Positions 43,014 through 51,770 of a stretch of 64,000 nt of DNA are shown in pieces (position 1 is the stretch's first letter; each line of letters starts with the position of its first letter). Location of the stretch: positions 387,012 through 451,011 of the forward strand of contig NZ_JAGTAS010000056.1 in NCBI RefSeq assembly GCF_025685425.1, in the 5' to 3' direction. The DNA comes from Terriglobus albidus (lineage in GTDB: Bacteria > Acidobacteriota > Terriglobia > Terriglobales > Acidobacteriaceae). The notes under the pieces are model-generated. The model did no database searches. It was not told the origin of the DNA and saw only the letters and a list, made by a program, of their open reading frames with translations. The translations under genes and the position numbers were made by a program.

Positions 43014-45296
43014 TCAACGGCTCGCAATCCAATTTGCCGCCGAATGCCCGTAATTCACCTGGAAGGTTCCCGGCGCCGCCTGCACAACCGCATAAGAAAG
43101 GCCTGCTACAGTTCGCTTTTGCCACTGGACGGTCGCTCCATTGAGCGAAATGGTAGTCAAATCACCGGCGGAGGAGTGGATCGGTAGCATTGCTTCGATG
43201 CCACTTCCTCCGATTCCCACGTCGATTGAAAAAGAAAGCTGGCAGTTTGACCATTTGAGATCCCGAAACCGGGAAGCATTCCGTCCGTCAAGCCATTTCA
43301 ATAGCTGTGCAGCAGTAATGATCGGGACGTGATGTTTTTGTGCTGATGAGATGATGGCGTCAGCGCCGGGAGACTTTACCTCATCGTTATGCATATTGGC
43401 GGTGAATACGCCGAAGTACTCCTCGCTTCCCAGCGCATTCGCGAGGAGCGTATCAATCGTGAATGGATAGCTCTGTTTTGATTCGTCTGTCATCTGGGTG
43501 GCAGCTTGATAGACATCAATCACGCTCCCATCACGGCGGGCAAAGCGCATCGGGAACCCAGAGCCGGTAAATAACCCCGGCGTATCTTTGACCCACTTCG
43601 GGGGCCAGTAGTAGTAGTTCGTATCGAGCCGAATCCTGTGGTTCAACTCTACTTGTGGCTGCGTATCGTAATCGCCCCAGGTGATGCAATCAGTCCGGTT
43701 GCTGACAGGAGGCGGAACATTGGGATACTTTGCGGCAAAACCCTGAAGTTGCTGCAAATAGAGATCGTTTACAAATTCGCGATCGATTTCTCGTCTTACA
43801 ACACCGTCGCTCTCTCGAACCTGATGGGCCGGCCAATCTGTGCATGCTGTATAAACGTGCAATCCGATCTCGAATCCCTGCTTCACGAAGTCGTCAGCTT
43901 GTTTCGAAGAGATTGATCCGACAAAAATATGCGAGGTCGCACGGATGCACTCCCATTTTTCGAGTGAACAGTTGCTGGCGCTTTTGCGTTGATAGTTACG
44001 GAAGCGTCCCGCCGTTCCTCCATGTCCATGATCGTCCCCGGTCATAACGATGACGGCCTTGAGACCGCGGGGCAAATACCAGAAATGCGGAAGCGGTGTT
44101 TTGTTCGCATTAAAGGTGATGATCAAGTTGGCCAGCAGCCGTTGTTGTATGTCCGCTTGCGGAATCGCAATCACTTCTCGGGCCACCCAATCTGGTTGGG
44201 GATCCTTTTCGTTCGCCCCATAAAACAGGTCATCTGACCGTATCGGCGGGATACCATCTCGTTCATGTGCCGACCACTCGGGATTACCCTGGCGCGTATA
44301 GACAACGGACTTTGCCAGATCGTAGCTAAACACGATGACATTGCCGGCGCCAAGCGTTACAGAACTGACCGCGGGGAATTGAGTCGCAGTTTTGGCATCC
44401 GTATACAACGTGGCAAATACGGTCGTTTTATCAGCAGTGAATAGATCGGCGTCGCCATGGAACTGGATCGCCTGCTGAATCAACCCGGCGCCCGCTGGAG
44501 TCTTCGAGTTGATGCGCAAATAACCGCCATGCTGAACTGCCTTGTCCGCTTCGGAAGTTGGCGGATTAAACCCGAAGCTCTCCGCAAGTTTTCGGGATGG
44601 CCGCATTGCGATCAGTGTTCCACCGCTTCGCACCCAGCCGGCCAATATCTGGATCTGGCTCGTATCGACAGGCATTTCCCCCAGAAGCACGATGTCATGG
44701 CTGGCGAGTTCCTGTGCGGAAAGCTGCGTTATGTCTTCGACGTCAAACTCATTCAATCCTTCATTGCGAAGAATCTCCGCATAGTATTGGCTGAAGCCAT
44801 TTGCCTTACTGGTGACAAGCAGGATGGGGCCGTCTGGCCCTTGTTCCGGCGATCCGGCAGCCGCAACGCCGGTCGTGAACCGCCATTTCATGTCTCCCGC
44901 CAGGGAACGATTGTGCTGATCGAGGAGGCCTTGTTTGCCTCCCCGCAGTGTTACCTCATAGGTGGAACCCTGGCTCAATGCGGCGAGGGGCGTGAGAACG
45001 GCCTTGTTTGTTGCATCGTCGTAAGAGACCGTCGCCGGAATGCTCCTGCCCTGTTCATCACGCAAGCTGAAGGTCCCCGGAAGTATCGTTTCGGGTGACA
45101 TCGGCTTATTGAAGGCTAATGTGATCGGTTCCTGGGGCTCGACACCTACCTCGCCGGCGTAAGGGCTGGCAACCACGACTCGTGGCACGGTAGTAAAACC
45201 ACGGAGCAGCGGTGCGACCAAGACAACGCATATCACTGCGAAGAGGAGAGCGGCAGCAATCGCGAAGCTCCCCCTGATCTTGAGATCCGAAGTCAC
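43014..45296 (-). CDS. Large exported protein with Big_5 domain and deacetylase-like C-terminus
   Basis: Product of 760 aa. A membrane segment at 11-31 (FAIAAALLFAVICVVLVAPLL) serves as leader or anchor. A bacterial Ig-like Big_5 domain follows (about 40-145: ITLAFNKPMSPETI). The middle part (about 150-330) looks like a GATase1/ThuA-type fold (ILAGWVRSGGTLIAMRPS). The C-terminal part (about 410-700) starts with KAVIVMTGDDHGHGG, a polysaccharide-deacetylase-like DD motif, with HVYTACTDWP and TANMHNDE as further possible metal sites. So it may act on a polysaccharide in the periplasm. The start is GTG 45296 with GGAGGGAG 3 nt upstream. Two adjacent palindromes lie upstream. It is a single-gene unit. 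Confidence 0.75.
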   Translation of the reverse strand: MTSDLKIRGSFAIAAALLFAVICVVLVAPLLRGFTTVPRVVVASPYAGEVGVEPQEPITLAFNKPMSPETILPGTFSLRDEQGRSIPATVSYDDATNKAVLTPLAALSQGSTYEVTLRGGKQGLLDQHNRSLAGDMKWRFTTGVAAAGSPEQGPDGPILLVTSKANGFSQYYAEILRNEGLNEFDVEDITQLSAQELASHDIVLLGEMPVDTSQIQILAGWVRSGGTLIAMRPSRKLAESFGFNPPTSEADKAVQHGGYLRINSKTPAGAGLIQQAIQFHGDADLFTADKTTVFATLYTDAKTATQFPAVSSVTLGAGNVIVFSYDLAKSVVYTRQGNPEWSAHERDGIPPIRSDDLFYGANEKDPQPDWVAREVIAIPQADIQQRLLANLIITFNANKTPLPHFWYLPRGLKAVIVMTGDDHGHGGTAGRFRNYQRKSASNCSLEKWECIRATSHIFVGSISSKQADDFVKQGFEIGLHVYTACTDWPAHQVRESDGVVRREIDREFVNDLYLQQLQGFAAKYPNVPPPVSNRTDCITWGDYDTQPQVELNHRIRLDTNYYYWPPKWVKDTPGLFTGSGFPMRFARRDGSVIDVYQAATQMTDESKQSYPFTIDTLLANALGSEEYFGVFTANMHNDEVKSPGADAIISSAQKHHVPIITAAQLLKWLDGRNASRFRDLKWSNCQLSFSIDVGIGGSGIEAMLPIHSSAGDLTTISLNGATVQWQKRTVAGLSYAVVQAAPGTFQVNYGHSAANWIASR

Positions 45297-45552
45297 AGCT
45301 CCCTCCTTAGCGCCGTTCGTCGTTCTGGTCAGGGTACAAAGACCGCCTTGCCATGGCGCATAAGCTTATGCAATTTGTGAACCAAATTGCCAGTGCACCT
45401 GTAAGTTATTTGTTTTGATAATTTGCGGGCGAGAAATCGTGAAGGCGAGCCAGGGCGTTATTGAACATTGCAAAACACTGCATACATCGAACTGCGGTGG
45501 ATACGATAGTTTTCACCGTCCAGAGATTGTCTTCGTCAAGAGTGCGGGATAG
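45297..45552. other. Intergenic region upstream of the exported deacetylase-like gene
   Basis: AT-richer than neighbouring coding DNA. It holds the two palindromes at 45358-45390, probably the promoter of the minus-strand gene, and no convincing coding frame. Confidence 0.6.
45358..45390. promoter_or_regulatory. Two adjacent palindromes, candidate operators
   Basis: GCATAAGCTTATGC (45358-45371) is a perfect 14-bp palindrome. It shares its last two bases with GCAATTTG-N5-CAAATTGC (45370-45390). They start about 62 bp upstream of the GTG start of the minus-strand gene, where a repressor site would be expected. Confidence 0.45.
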
Positions 45553-45670
45553 TTAGAGCGTTTTCCCTGTAGGTGTAGCCCAGAGCATCCGCCTCTATGG
45601 GCGTTTTCCGCAATGAAAACGCCGCTGCACGCCTCTTCCGGGATACCTAGCAACAGGGAAAATGCTCTAA
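45553..45670 (+). repeat. Repeat family A, single copy
   Basis: 118 bp, both arms intact (TTAGAGCGTTTTCCCTGT and ACAGGGAAAATGCTCTAA), with the hairpin GGCGTTTTC-N6-GAAAACGCC. It ends 17 bp before the 3' end of tRNA-Ser. TA dinucleotides flank both ends inside the arms. Confidence 0.9.
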
Positions 45671-45687
45671 ATTATTGAGGGGAAGGA

Positions 45688-45775
45688 TGGCGGAGAGACA
45701 GGGATTCGAACCCTGGATACCTTGCGGTATACACGCTTTCCAAGCGTGCGCCTTCAGCCACTCGGCCATCTCTCC
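45688..45775 (-). tRNA. tRNA-Ser (anticodon GGA)
   Basis: 88 nt including the encoded CCA (45690-45688). Acceptor stem GGAGAGA with TCTCTCC, D-arm with TGGCCGAGTGG, anticodon loop TTGGAAA (GGA at 45741-45739, reads UCC/UCU), a long class II variable arm, and T-loop GGTTCGAATCC. It is transcribed from the minus strand, upstream of repeat copy 45553-45670. Confidence 0.96.
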
Positions 45776-45821
45776 GTTGCGGGGGTGCAACATCTCTGAA
45801 GGTATCACATCCTGCGCTTCC

Positions 45822-46964
45822 TTACAGCGCCGGCTGTGCCAGAACGCTCTGATAGTAGCGTTCGTACAGGGGAATGATGTTGGAAGTGCAGAAGCGCTTC
45901 TGGGCGGTCTGCCTGGCCGCACGCGACATCTCTGCCAGCCGGTCTTTATGGGTCAGCAAGTCGATAGCAGCGGCAGCCATACCATCTGTGTCTCCTACCG
46001 GGAAGAGCATGCCGGTGACGCCGTCGTCGATCAGTTCCGGTACGCCGCCGACGCGAGTCGCGATTGCCGGGACGCTGCAGGCCATCGCCTCCAGCGCAGC
46101 CAGGCCGAAGGACTCCATCTGGGAGGGCATCAGCATCAGGTCTGCCAGCGACAGCAGGTTCTCCACGCTGTTCTGCTTGCCGAGGAAGTGGATGCGGTTC
46201 TTGATGCCGTAGCTCACCGCAAGCCGCTCGGCCTCGCTGGTGTCGGGCCCATCGCCGATCAGCATGAGTCGCGCCGGTAGCTGCCTTGTGACCTTGGCAA
46301 AGGTGTGGACCACATCGGTAGCACGCTTCACCGGACGAAAGTTTGAGAGATGGACGAACAGAGCTTCTTCCGGAGCAGCATACTTCTGCCTGTTTCGTTC
46401 GTAGACCTCGGGGCGACGCGTGTAGACGTCGCAATTGACGAAGTTGCGGATGACCTCGATGGGACGCGTGATCGAGAAGGCGCGTTCTGTCTCTTCTTTC
46501 AGATGCTGCGAGATCGACGTAATGCCGTCAGACTGTTCGATGCCGAACTTGGTGATTGGCAGAAAGGAGTGATCCTGTCCGACGAGCGTGATATCAGTCC
46601 CGTGCAGCGTGGTGATGAACGGCAGCCTGATTCCGCGAGCAGCCAGCATCTGCCGCGCCAGCAGCGCACAGACCGAATGTGGAATGGCATAGTGCACATG
46701 CAATAGATCGAGCTGGTAGAACTCCGCCACCTCTGCCATACGCGTGGCCAACGCCAGATCATACGGAGGGAACTGGAAGAGCGGATAGTTGGTGACCGGA
46801 ACCTCGTGATAGCGGATGTTGGTCTCACGGTCGGTCAGGCGGAAGGGCTCCGCGTAGGTGATGAAATGAATCTCGTGCCCACGGGCTGCGAGTTCGATAC
46901 CGAGTTCCGTCGCGACGACGCCACTGCCGCCATAGGTGGGATAACAGGTAATACCGATCTTCAT
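45822..46964 (-). CDS. bshA: N-acetyl-alpha-D-glucosaminyl L-malate synthase
   Basis: GT4 glycosyltransferase making the first intermediate of bacillithiol, 380 aa. The N-terminus MKIGITCYPTYGGSGVVATELG is the BshA signature, followed by HEIHFITYAEPFRL and LDLLHVHYAIPH. The UDP-sugar site has NFRPVKR, DGPDTSEAE and the PSQMESFGLAALEAMA motif with the EX7E glutamates. Bacillithiol pathways are known in Firmicutes, Deinococcus, Bacteroidetes and Acidobacteria. bshB and bshC are not in the window. It lies 15 bp downstream of ydjC. Confidence 0.95.
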   Translation of the reverse strand: MKIGITCYPTYGGSGVVATELGIELAARGHEIHFITYAEPFRLTDRETNIRYHEVPVTNYPLFQFPPYDLALATRMAEVAEFYQLDLLHVHYAIPHSVCALLARQMLAARGIRLPFITTLHGTDITLVGQDHSFLPITKFGIEQSDGITSISQHLKEETERAFSITRPIEVIRNFVNCDVYTRRPEVYERNRQKYAAPEEALFVHLSNFRPVKRATDVVHTFAKVTRQLPARLMLIGDGPDTSEAERLAVSYGIKNRIHFLGKQNSVENLLSLADLMLMPSQMESFGLAALEAMACSVPAIATRVGGVPELIDDGVTGMLFPVGDTDGMAAAAIDLLTHKDRLAEMSRAARQTAQKRFCTSNIIPLYERYYQSVLAQPAL

Positions 46965-46979
46965 GGACGACTCATTTCC

Positions 46980-47843
46980 TTACCGGACGGCGATGTTGCC
47001 GAAGTGTGTGAGTTCGATGTCCGGGCGAAGGGTTTGGATGCGGGGAAGTATGGCCAGAAGACCACGCAGCTCTTCCTCGCGCGATGCCTGCAGGCGCGTA
47101 CGTTGCGAAGCGAGAACGCTGTCACGGTAACCGGGATGACAGGCAATCTCCCAGACGCCGGACGGCATAGCCTTCATCCAGGCTTCGATCATGGGAGCGT
47201 TGACCCGGCCCGTAGCCGCAACGCCAATGCAACCATCGGGAGCGAAGACATGGTTCTGTTGAGCTTGCCTGCGAAAGCGGGAAAGAAAGCGCGCGCGCAG
47301 GCCACGCACCTCAAGCTCGCGTAGAGCATCGGCCTGTGAGGCCTGAAGGCTCCACGGCTGTTCGAAGGAATTCCGAACCCTATGAACCCCGCAGGCTTTT
47401 GCCGCCGCAAGTACCGGCCGCAGGACCGAGGGAAACATGTGCGTATGTTTGTGCGTGTCGACGTGAGTCACAGTAATACCGGCGTCCTGAAGCCTGCGGA
47501 TCTGGGTAGCCGCCTCACGCTCGATCTCTTCCTCTCGTACTTTGCCCGCGGCCAAAGCCCATACAAAGCTGCCAAGTGTCGGCCGGAAGCTGCGGCCATC
47601 GGGACCAAGCAGGGAAGCAACCTCACCCGGCGACAACATCGGCTGACCGTCGAGAAGAACGATGTGGCACCCGATTCCCAGGTTCGGGCGTTGCTTCGCG
47701 ATGGATACGGCCTCATCGAAGGCAACACCACCGGCCATCAGGGTTGCGGAGGTCAATGCGCCGGCATCATGCAGCTCGGCGATGGCACGGCAGATTCCAG
47801 GCGCCTGACCGAAGTCGTCGGCGTTGATGATCAATTGCGGCAT
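46980..47843 (-). CDS. ChbG/HpnK (YdjC) family deacetylase
   Basis: Carbohydrate deacetylase-like protein, 287 aa. Metal site: NADDFGQ (about 6-12), then HVDTHKHTH (His ligands), and later EIACHPGYRD. The start is ATG 47843 (MPQLIINADD). A longer frame begins inside the repeat at 47855-47971 and is not real. In other bacteria such proteins remove acetyl groups from chitobiose or act in hopanoid synthesis (HpnK). Beside bshA it might deacetylate the bacillithiol intermediate, but the known BshB is of a different fold, so this is only a guess. It is transcribed with bshA (15-bp gap). Confidence 0.92.
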   Translation of the reverse strand: MPQLIINADDFGQAPGICRAIAELHDAGALTSATLMAGGVAFDEAVSIAKQRPNLGIGCHIVLLDGQPMLSPGEVASLLGPDGRSFRPTLGSFVWALAAGKVREEEIEREAATQIRRLQDAGITVTHVDTHKHTHMFPSVLRPVLAAAKACGVHRVRNSFEQPWSLQASQADALRELEVRGLRARFLSRFRRQAQQNHVFAPDGCIGVAATGRVNAPMIEAWMKAMPSGVWEIACHPGYRDSVLASQRTRLQASREEELRGLLAILPRIQTLRPDIELTHFGNIAVR

Positions 47844-47854
47844 CAAGCCTGAGT

Positions 47855-47971
47855 GTAGAGCGTTTTCCCTGTTACTTGGTAGCCCGCAAGAGGCGTGCGG
47901 CGGCGTTTTCATTGCGGAAAACGCCCATAGATGCAGAAGCCCTCCTCTACACCTACAGGGAAAAGGCTTTA
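47855..47971 (-). repeat. Repeat family A, single copy, reverse orientation
   Basis: 117 bp. It fills nearly the whole gap between the DUF4175 stop (47976) and the ydjC start (47843), beginning 4 bp after the stop. The arms are slightly changed (TAGAGCGTTTTCCCTGT, ACAGGGAAAAGGCTTTA) and the inner hairpin GGCGTTTTC/GAAAACGCC is exact. It could act as terminator for the eight-gene operon. Confidence 0.9.
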
Positions 47972-47975
47972 GTTG

Positions 47976-50900
47976 TTACTGCGGTGTCTTGCTGAGCCGC
48001 CGATAGTAGTCGGCGACAGCATCCTGGTACGCCGGAGCCGCTGACTTTGGCTTGGGACTCCGCACCTGCCCCTGATCGAGCGCTCCATTCTGACGTAACC
48101 GCAGCTCGAGCTTGTCGGCCTGCGCCAGAACCTCGGCGCTCATGTGCTCCACCATCTGCGGATTACCCGGGAAGCGACGTGGATCGAGGTTCTGCATCTG
48201 GCGCTGCAGCTCTTCGATATCTTTCTTCGCCTGCGGATCGTTACCGGCAGCCTGTCGCAGGTTATTGAGATCGCGAATGCCTTGCGAGATGATCTGCTGC
48301 ATATCAGCCGGATTGTTGGGATTGCCAGGGTCGACAGCGCGACGCGAGCGATCGAACTGGTTGTTGCCGGTATTCACATTGCCCCATACGGTGCCGTTGT
48401 CATAGCCGCCACCTCGGTTTATGGTGTTGCCCAAATCGTTGCTCAGACCATTGTTGAGACCCCCTCCCGCTGCTTCGGCCCGGCCGCCGCCACCGCCATT
48501 GCCGGCCATCTGCTGCTGTCCGCCACCGCGTTGATTGCCGCCTTGCTGCCCTCCCGGTTGTTGACCGTTTCCGGCCTGCTGGCCTTGTTGTTGTCCCTGT
48601 CCTTGCCCATTGCGGCTACCATTCTGACCGTTGGGTTGGCCACTCTGTCCACGCTGCTGGTTATTACCGGGCTGTTGACCATTGCCACGGTTGAGCGATT
48701 CGATGCGGCTGCGGAAACGGTCCAGTGCACTGAGAGCCGCCGTCTGATCGCCCGAGTTCTGCCGCTGTTGCTGCCGGGCATCATTCCCGCTGCCGATACC
48801 ATTCGCGGCCTGGCGAACCTGCTGGCTCAGCTTGTCGATGCCGGCGCGAATCCCTTCTTCGGTACCGTTTGATTCAGGATTGATGCCGCGGCGCAGCCAA
48901 TCTGCTGTGCGCTGAACACGGTTGTCCAGACCATCCTGATCGGCAGCGTTGAGAGCATCGCGCAGTTTGCCGGAGACTCCTGGCTGCGTCGGCGCAAGCT
49001 GGCGAGCCGTATTGCGAAGATTGTTCTGCAGCCGAGAGAAATCCTCCGAGAGCTTCTGACGATCGTCAGCGATACGGTTCCGCGCATTGGATCGGTCCAC
49101 CATCTCCTGCATCGTGGTTGCCGGACCCTTCCGGTTCTGCTCGTCGACAAACTGACGGATACGATCGGCCTGGTTGCGTTCTTCCTTCGCAATGCGGTCA
49201 GCCTCCTGCGAAAGGCCATCGAGCTTACCGCTGGCCTGCTGTTGTTGTGCGCCTCCCATAAGACCGGTTGCCTGGCGGAGAGACTCCGCGGCGCGCCGTG
49301 CTGCCTCATTCGCTGCTTGCTGTGAGTTCGGCTGGCCGGCCTGCGGACTGGCAGCCCGCTTCATCTCATCGTTGGCACGGCGTAGGCGATCGAGCGCCTG
49401 TTGCACACGGGGATCATCCCCACGTTGATTGCCGGGCTGGCTTCCGGAAGAGCCGGATGCCGAAGCGGAGCGGGAACCTGATTGTGATCCGGATTGAGAA
49501 GAGCTGGATTGCGAACCGGACTGGCTTCCTTGTTGGCCTGATTGCTGTCCATTCTGCTGACCCTGCTGTCCGTTCTGGTTCTGGGTGAGCTGCTCCATCT
49601 GCTTCTGCAGTTGTTCGGCCTCGCGCCGCAACATCTCCTGCTGCCAGCGCTCCTGGAAGCTCTGTTGCGGATTGTTGCGCTGCTGCTGTGCCAGCTCTTC
49701 CTGGCGCCGTGCTAGAGCATCAAGCTTCTGCAGCGCATCGTCGATCTTCTTCTCTTTCTCTTCCTGTGGAGATCCTGTCTGCGCGCTCTCGTACTGGTTC
49801 TTTGCGGTATCGAGCTCGAGATCAAGCAGCGTGGCCAGGTCGCGTCCCATGGATCCACCTCCGCCACCGCCTCCACCACGCTGCCCAAAGGCGACCTGAA
49901 TCTGACGGAAGGTCGCCTCGGCACGCAGCAGATACTGCAGCGCCTTCTGCTCATTGGCGATGGCTTCCTTCCACTGCATCTGGCGCAGCTTATCCGTCGC
50001 GGGAATCATCGCCTTCGAGGCTTCCTGCATGTCCTTCTCGAAGGAGTTGAAGCTCTCGTTCATAGCCGTCATGTCGCGGCTGTCGAGGCGGCTGGAGAGA
50101 GCATCCACCTGCTGACGCAATTTGCTCTGCACATCCGATAAAAACTTCGCCTGATCCTCTCCGGATTTCTGCGTGGCCTTCTTGTCGTTCTGTTGCTTCC
50201 ACGTCTGCGCAATCAACTCTTTCTCGCGGCGGGATATCTCGCCCTGGTCCTGTCGTCCGCCGCCACCCCCACCACCACCTCCGCCGGCCTGCGATTGCGA
50301 GAATTCGCGCTCAAATGGATCGGCCTGGATGAAGCTGATCTCGGTCTTCGATTCAGCGTGTCCATCGCGGGCAGTAGCGTAGAGACTGATGACGTCGCCC
50401 GGCTGCATCTTGAAGCTCTCAAGACTCAGCATCTGCGAACCATCCGCCTGACGCAGTCCCGGAGCTTTCAGCATGGGAACGGTCTGCTCTGCACCGCCGT
50501 TGACGGAGTAGTGCAAAGCCATGGCATTCAGGCCAAACTCCGCCGAGCCCTTTACCTTGACGGTGACCTCTTCAATCGGACTGGCGCGGTAATCGTTGGA
50601 AGGTTTCTCGATCGCAATCGTTGGAGGCTCAGCCTTGTTGGTTGCGACGAAGTAGTCCTCTGTCAGACGTACAGGTTGGCCCTGGTCGATACCGGCGATA
50701 TGATAAGCGCCGTCCTTCTGCATCTTCAGCGTGGTTGTGTAGGTATTGGGCTGGCCGCCGCTGAGCTTCAATGTTGTGCCATCGTCGAGAGCGAGAAGCC
50801 CGTCGTGTAACGGCCGGTCCGTGTGGATCTCAAGTTCGGCTTCGGTACCTTCAATAGCGCGCAGGTCGCCGCCGTGATCATCCACCTGCGGCTTCATGCC

Positions 50901-51770
50901 GGTCCATTTGGGATAGTTGTAAGTCACCTTGATGGCGGTGATCTGCGGCATGTCTACAACACGAAGGGTGTAGTGGGTGCTGGTCAGCGGACCGGCAGTT
51001 ACGTAGTACTCCACATTCTCGGGCAGAGCAGTGAAGAGGAACTGATAGCCCGGAGCTCCTTCCAGCGGCTTCATAGGAACAGGTTCCCAGCGTCCTGCAC
51101 TCTGGTAACGGGCAAAGAGCCGCACCTTGTCGGTTTGCACGCCGGTGATCTGCGCGGTAACAAGCTGGTCGGTATTGCGCCGCAAGGCAGCGTTGCCAGG
51201 ACTTACGCGGATGTCATAGAGCGGCGGAACATCCTTCTTCGGGCCGGTCCAAAGAAGCGAAGCACCGTAGCCGAGGTAGCCAGGACCGGCGGCGATCATC
51301 CACAGCAGGATGCCGAGTGAAACCACACCCCCGGCCATCAGTACATAAAAGGTGCGCTGTGGCACCAGGTCGTGTGGACTGGCCGTCTCGGCAACGGCGA
51401 GGGTGTCTCCTGCAAGTAGTTCAAGAAATGGGCCTGACTGTTTCTCGTGCCGCTCAGAGAAGGTGAGCAAGCGATCATCGAAGGCCGGGAAGGCGCGTTC
51501 CGCTTGTTTCACACTGGCCGCGCGTGTGAGCCGGAGCAGCGGGATCACCAATGCGATGGTCGCGGCGACTATGATCGCCAGCAGCATGGCCAGGCGTGCC
51601 AGGGTAAGGCTGCGCAACGGAAAAGCATAGGCATTCAGAATCAGCACGGCGACGACAGTCACAATCAGGGCGGTGGCCGCAATCACGGCCGAACCGCGCA
51701 GGGTAGCTGCCAGCCGAAGCCGGCGTTCGACGCTGTCGATATAGGCGTTGAGCTGTTGTTGACGGCTCAT
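47976..51770 (-). CDS. DUF4175-type membrane protein with Gln/Gly-rich coiled-coil C-terminus
   Basis: Large inner-membrane protein, 1264 aa, last in the operon. TM segments lie at about 22-42, 52-75 and 140-165. An Ig-like extracytoplasmic part follows (about 180-490). Then comes a run of ten Gly (near 500), helical Gln/Glu-rich regions (about 510-720), low-complexity Gln/Ser/Asn (about 727-787) and a second Gln/Gly/Asn-rich block (about 1027-1103). The start is ATG 51770, giving an ATGA overlap with the BatA-like gene and an AAAGGGAGG ribosome site; the longer frame from 51860 would overlap that gene by 94 bp. DUF4175 members are found near MoxR/BatA genes in alpha-proteobacteria and Acidobacteria; function unknown. 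Confidence 0.88.
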   Translation of the reverse strand: MSRQQQLNAYIDSVERRLRLAATLRGSAVIAATALIVTVVAVLILNAYAFPLRSLTLARLAMLLAIIVAATIALVIPLLRLTRAASVKQAERAFPAFDDRLLTFSERHEKQSGPFLELLAGDTLAVAETASPHDLVPQRTFYVLMAGGVVSLGILLWMIAAGPGYLGYGASLLWTGPKKDVPPLYDIRVSPGNAALRRNTDQLVTAQITGVQTDKVRLFARYQSAGRWEPVPMKPLEGAPGYQFLFTALPENVEYYVTAGPLTSTHYTLRVVDMPQITAIKVTYNYPKWTGMKPQVDDHGGDLRAIEGTEAELEIHTDRPLHDGLLALDDGTTLKLSGGQPNTYTTTLKMQKDGAYHIAGIDQGQPVRLTEDYFVATNKAEPPTIAIEKPSNDYRASPIEEVTVKVKGSAEFGLNAMALHYSVNGGAEQTVPMLKAPGLRQADGSQMLSLESFKMQPGDVISLYATARDGHAESKTEISFIQADPFEREFSQSQAGGGGGGGGGGRQDQGEISRREKELIAQTWKQQNDKKATQKSGEDQAKFLSDVQSKLRQQVDALSSRLDSRDMTAMNESFNSFEKDMQEASKAMIPATDKLRQMQWKEAIANEQKALQYLLRAEATFRQIQVAFGQRGGGGGGGGSMGRDLATLLDLELDTAKNQYESAQTGSPQEEKEKKIDDALQKLDALARRQEELAQQQRNNPQQSFQERWQQEMLRREAEQLQKQMEQLTQNQNGQQGQQNGQQSGQQGSQSGSQSSSSQSGSQSGSRSASASGSSGSQPGNQRGDDPRVQQALDRLRRANDEMKRAASPQAGQPNSQQAANEAARRAAESLRQATGLMGGAQQQQASGKLDGLSQEADRIAKEERNQADRIRQFVDEQNRKGPATTMQEMVDRSNARNRIADDRQKLSEDFSRLQNNLRNTARQLAPTQPGVSGKLRDALNAADQDGLDNRVQRTADWLRRGINPESNGTEEGIRAGIDKLSQQVRQAANGIGSGNDARQQQRQNSGDQTAALSALDRFRSRIESLNRGNGQQPGNNQQRGQSGQPNGQNGSRNGQGQGQQQGQQAGNGQQPGGQQGGNQRGGGQQQMAGNGGGGGRAEAAGGGLNNGLSNDLGNTINRGGGYDNGTVWGNVNTGNNQFDRSRRAVDPGNPNNPADMQQIISQGIRDLNNLRQAAGNDPQAKKDIEELQRQMQNLDPRRFPGNPQMVEHMSAEVLAQADKLELRLRQNGALDQGQVRSPKPKSAAPAYQDAVADYYRRLSKTPQ

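Noticed and set aside
46980..47912. Longer ydjC start inside the repeat (MKTPPHASCG...)
   Set aside because: The added residues come from repeat family A; the conserved protein begins at MPQLIINADDFG (47843).
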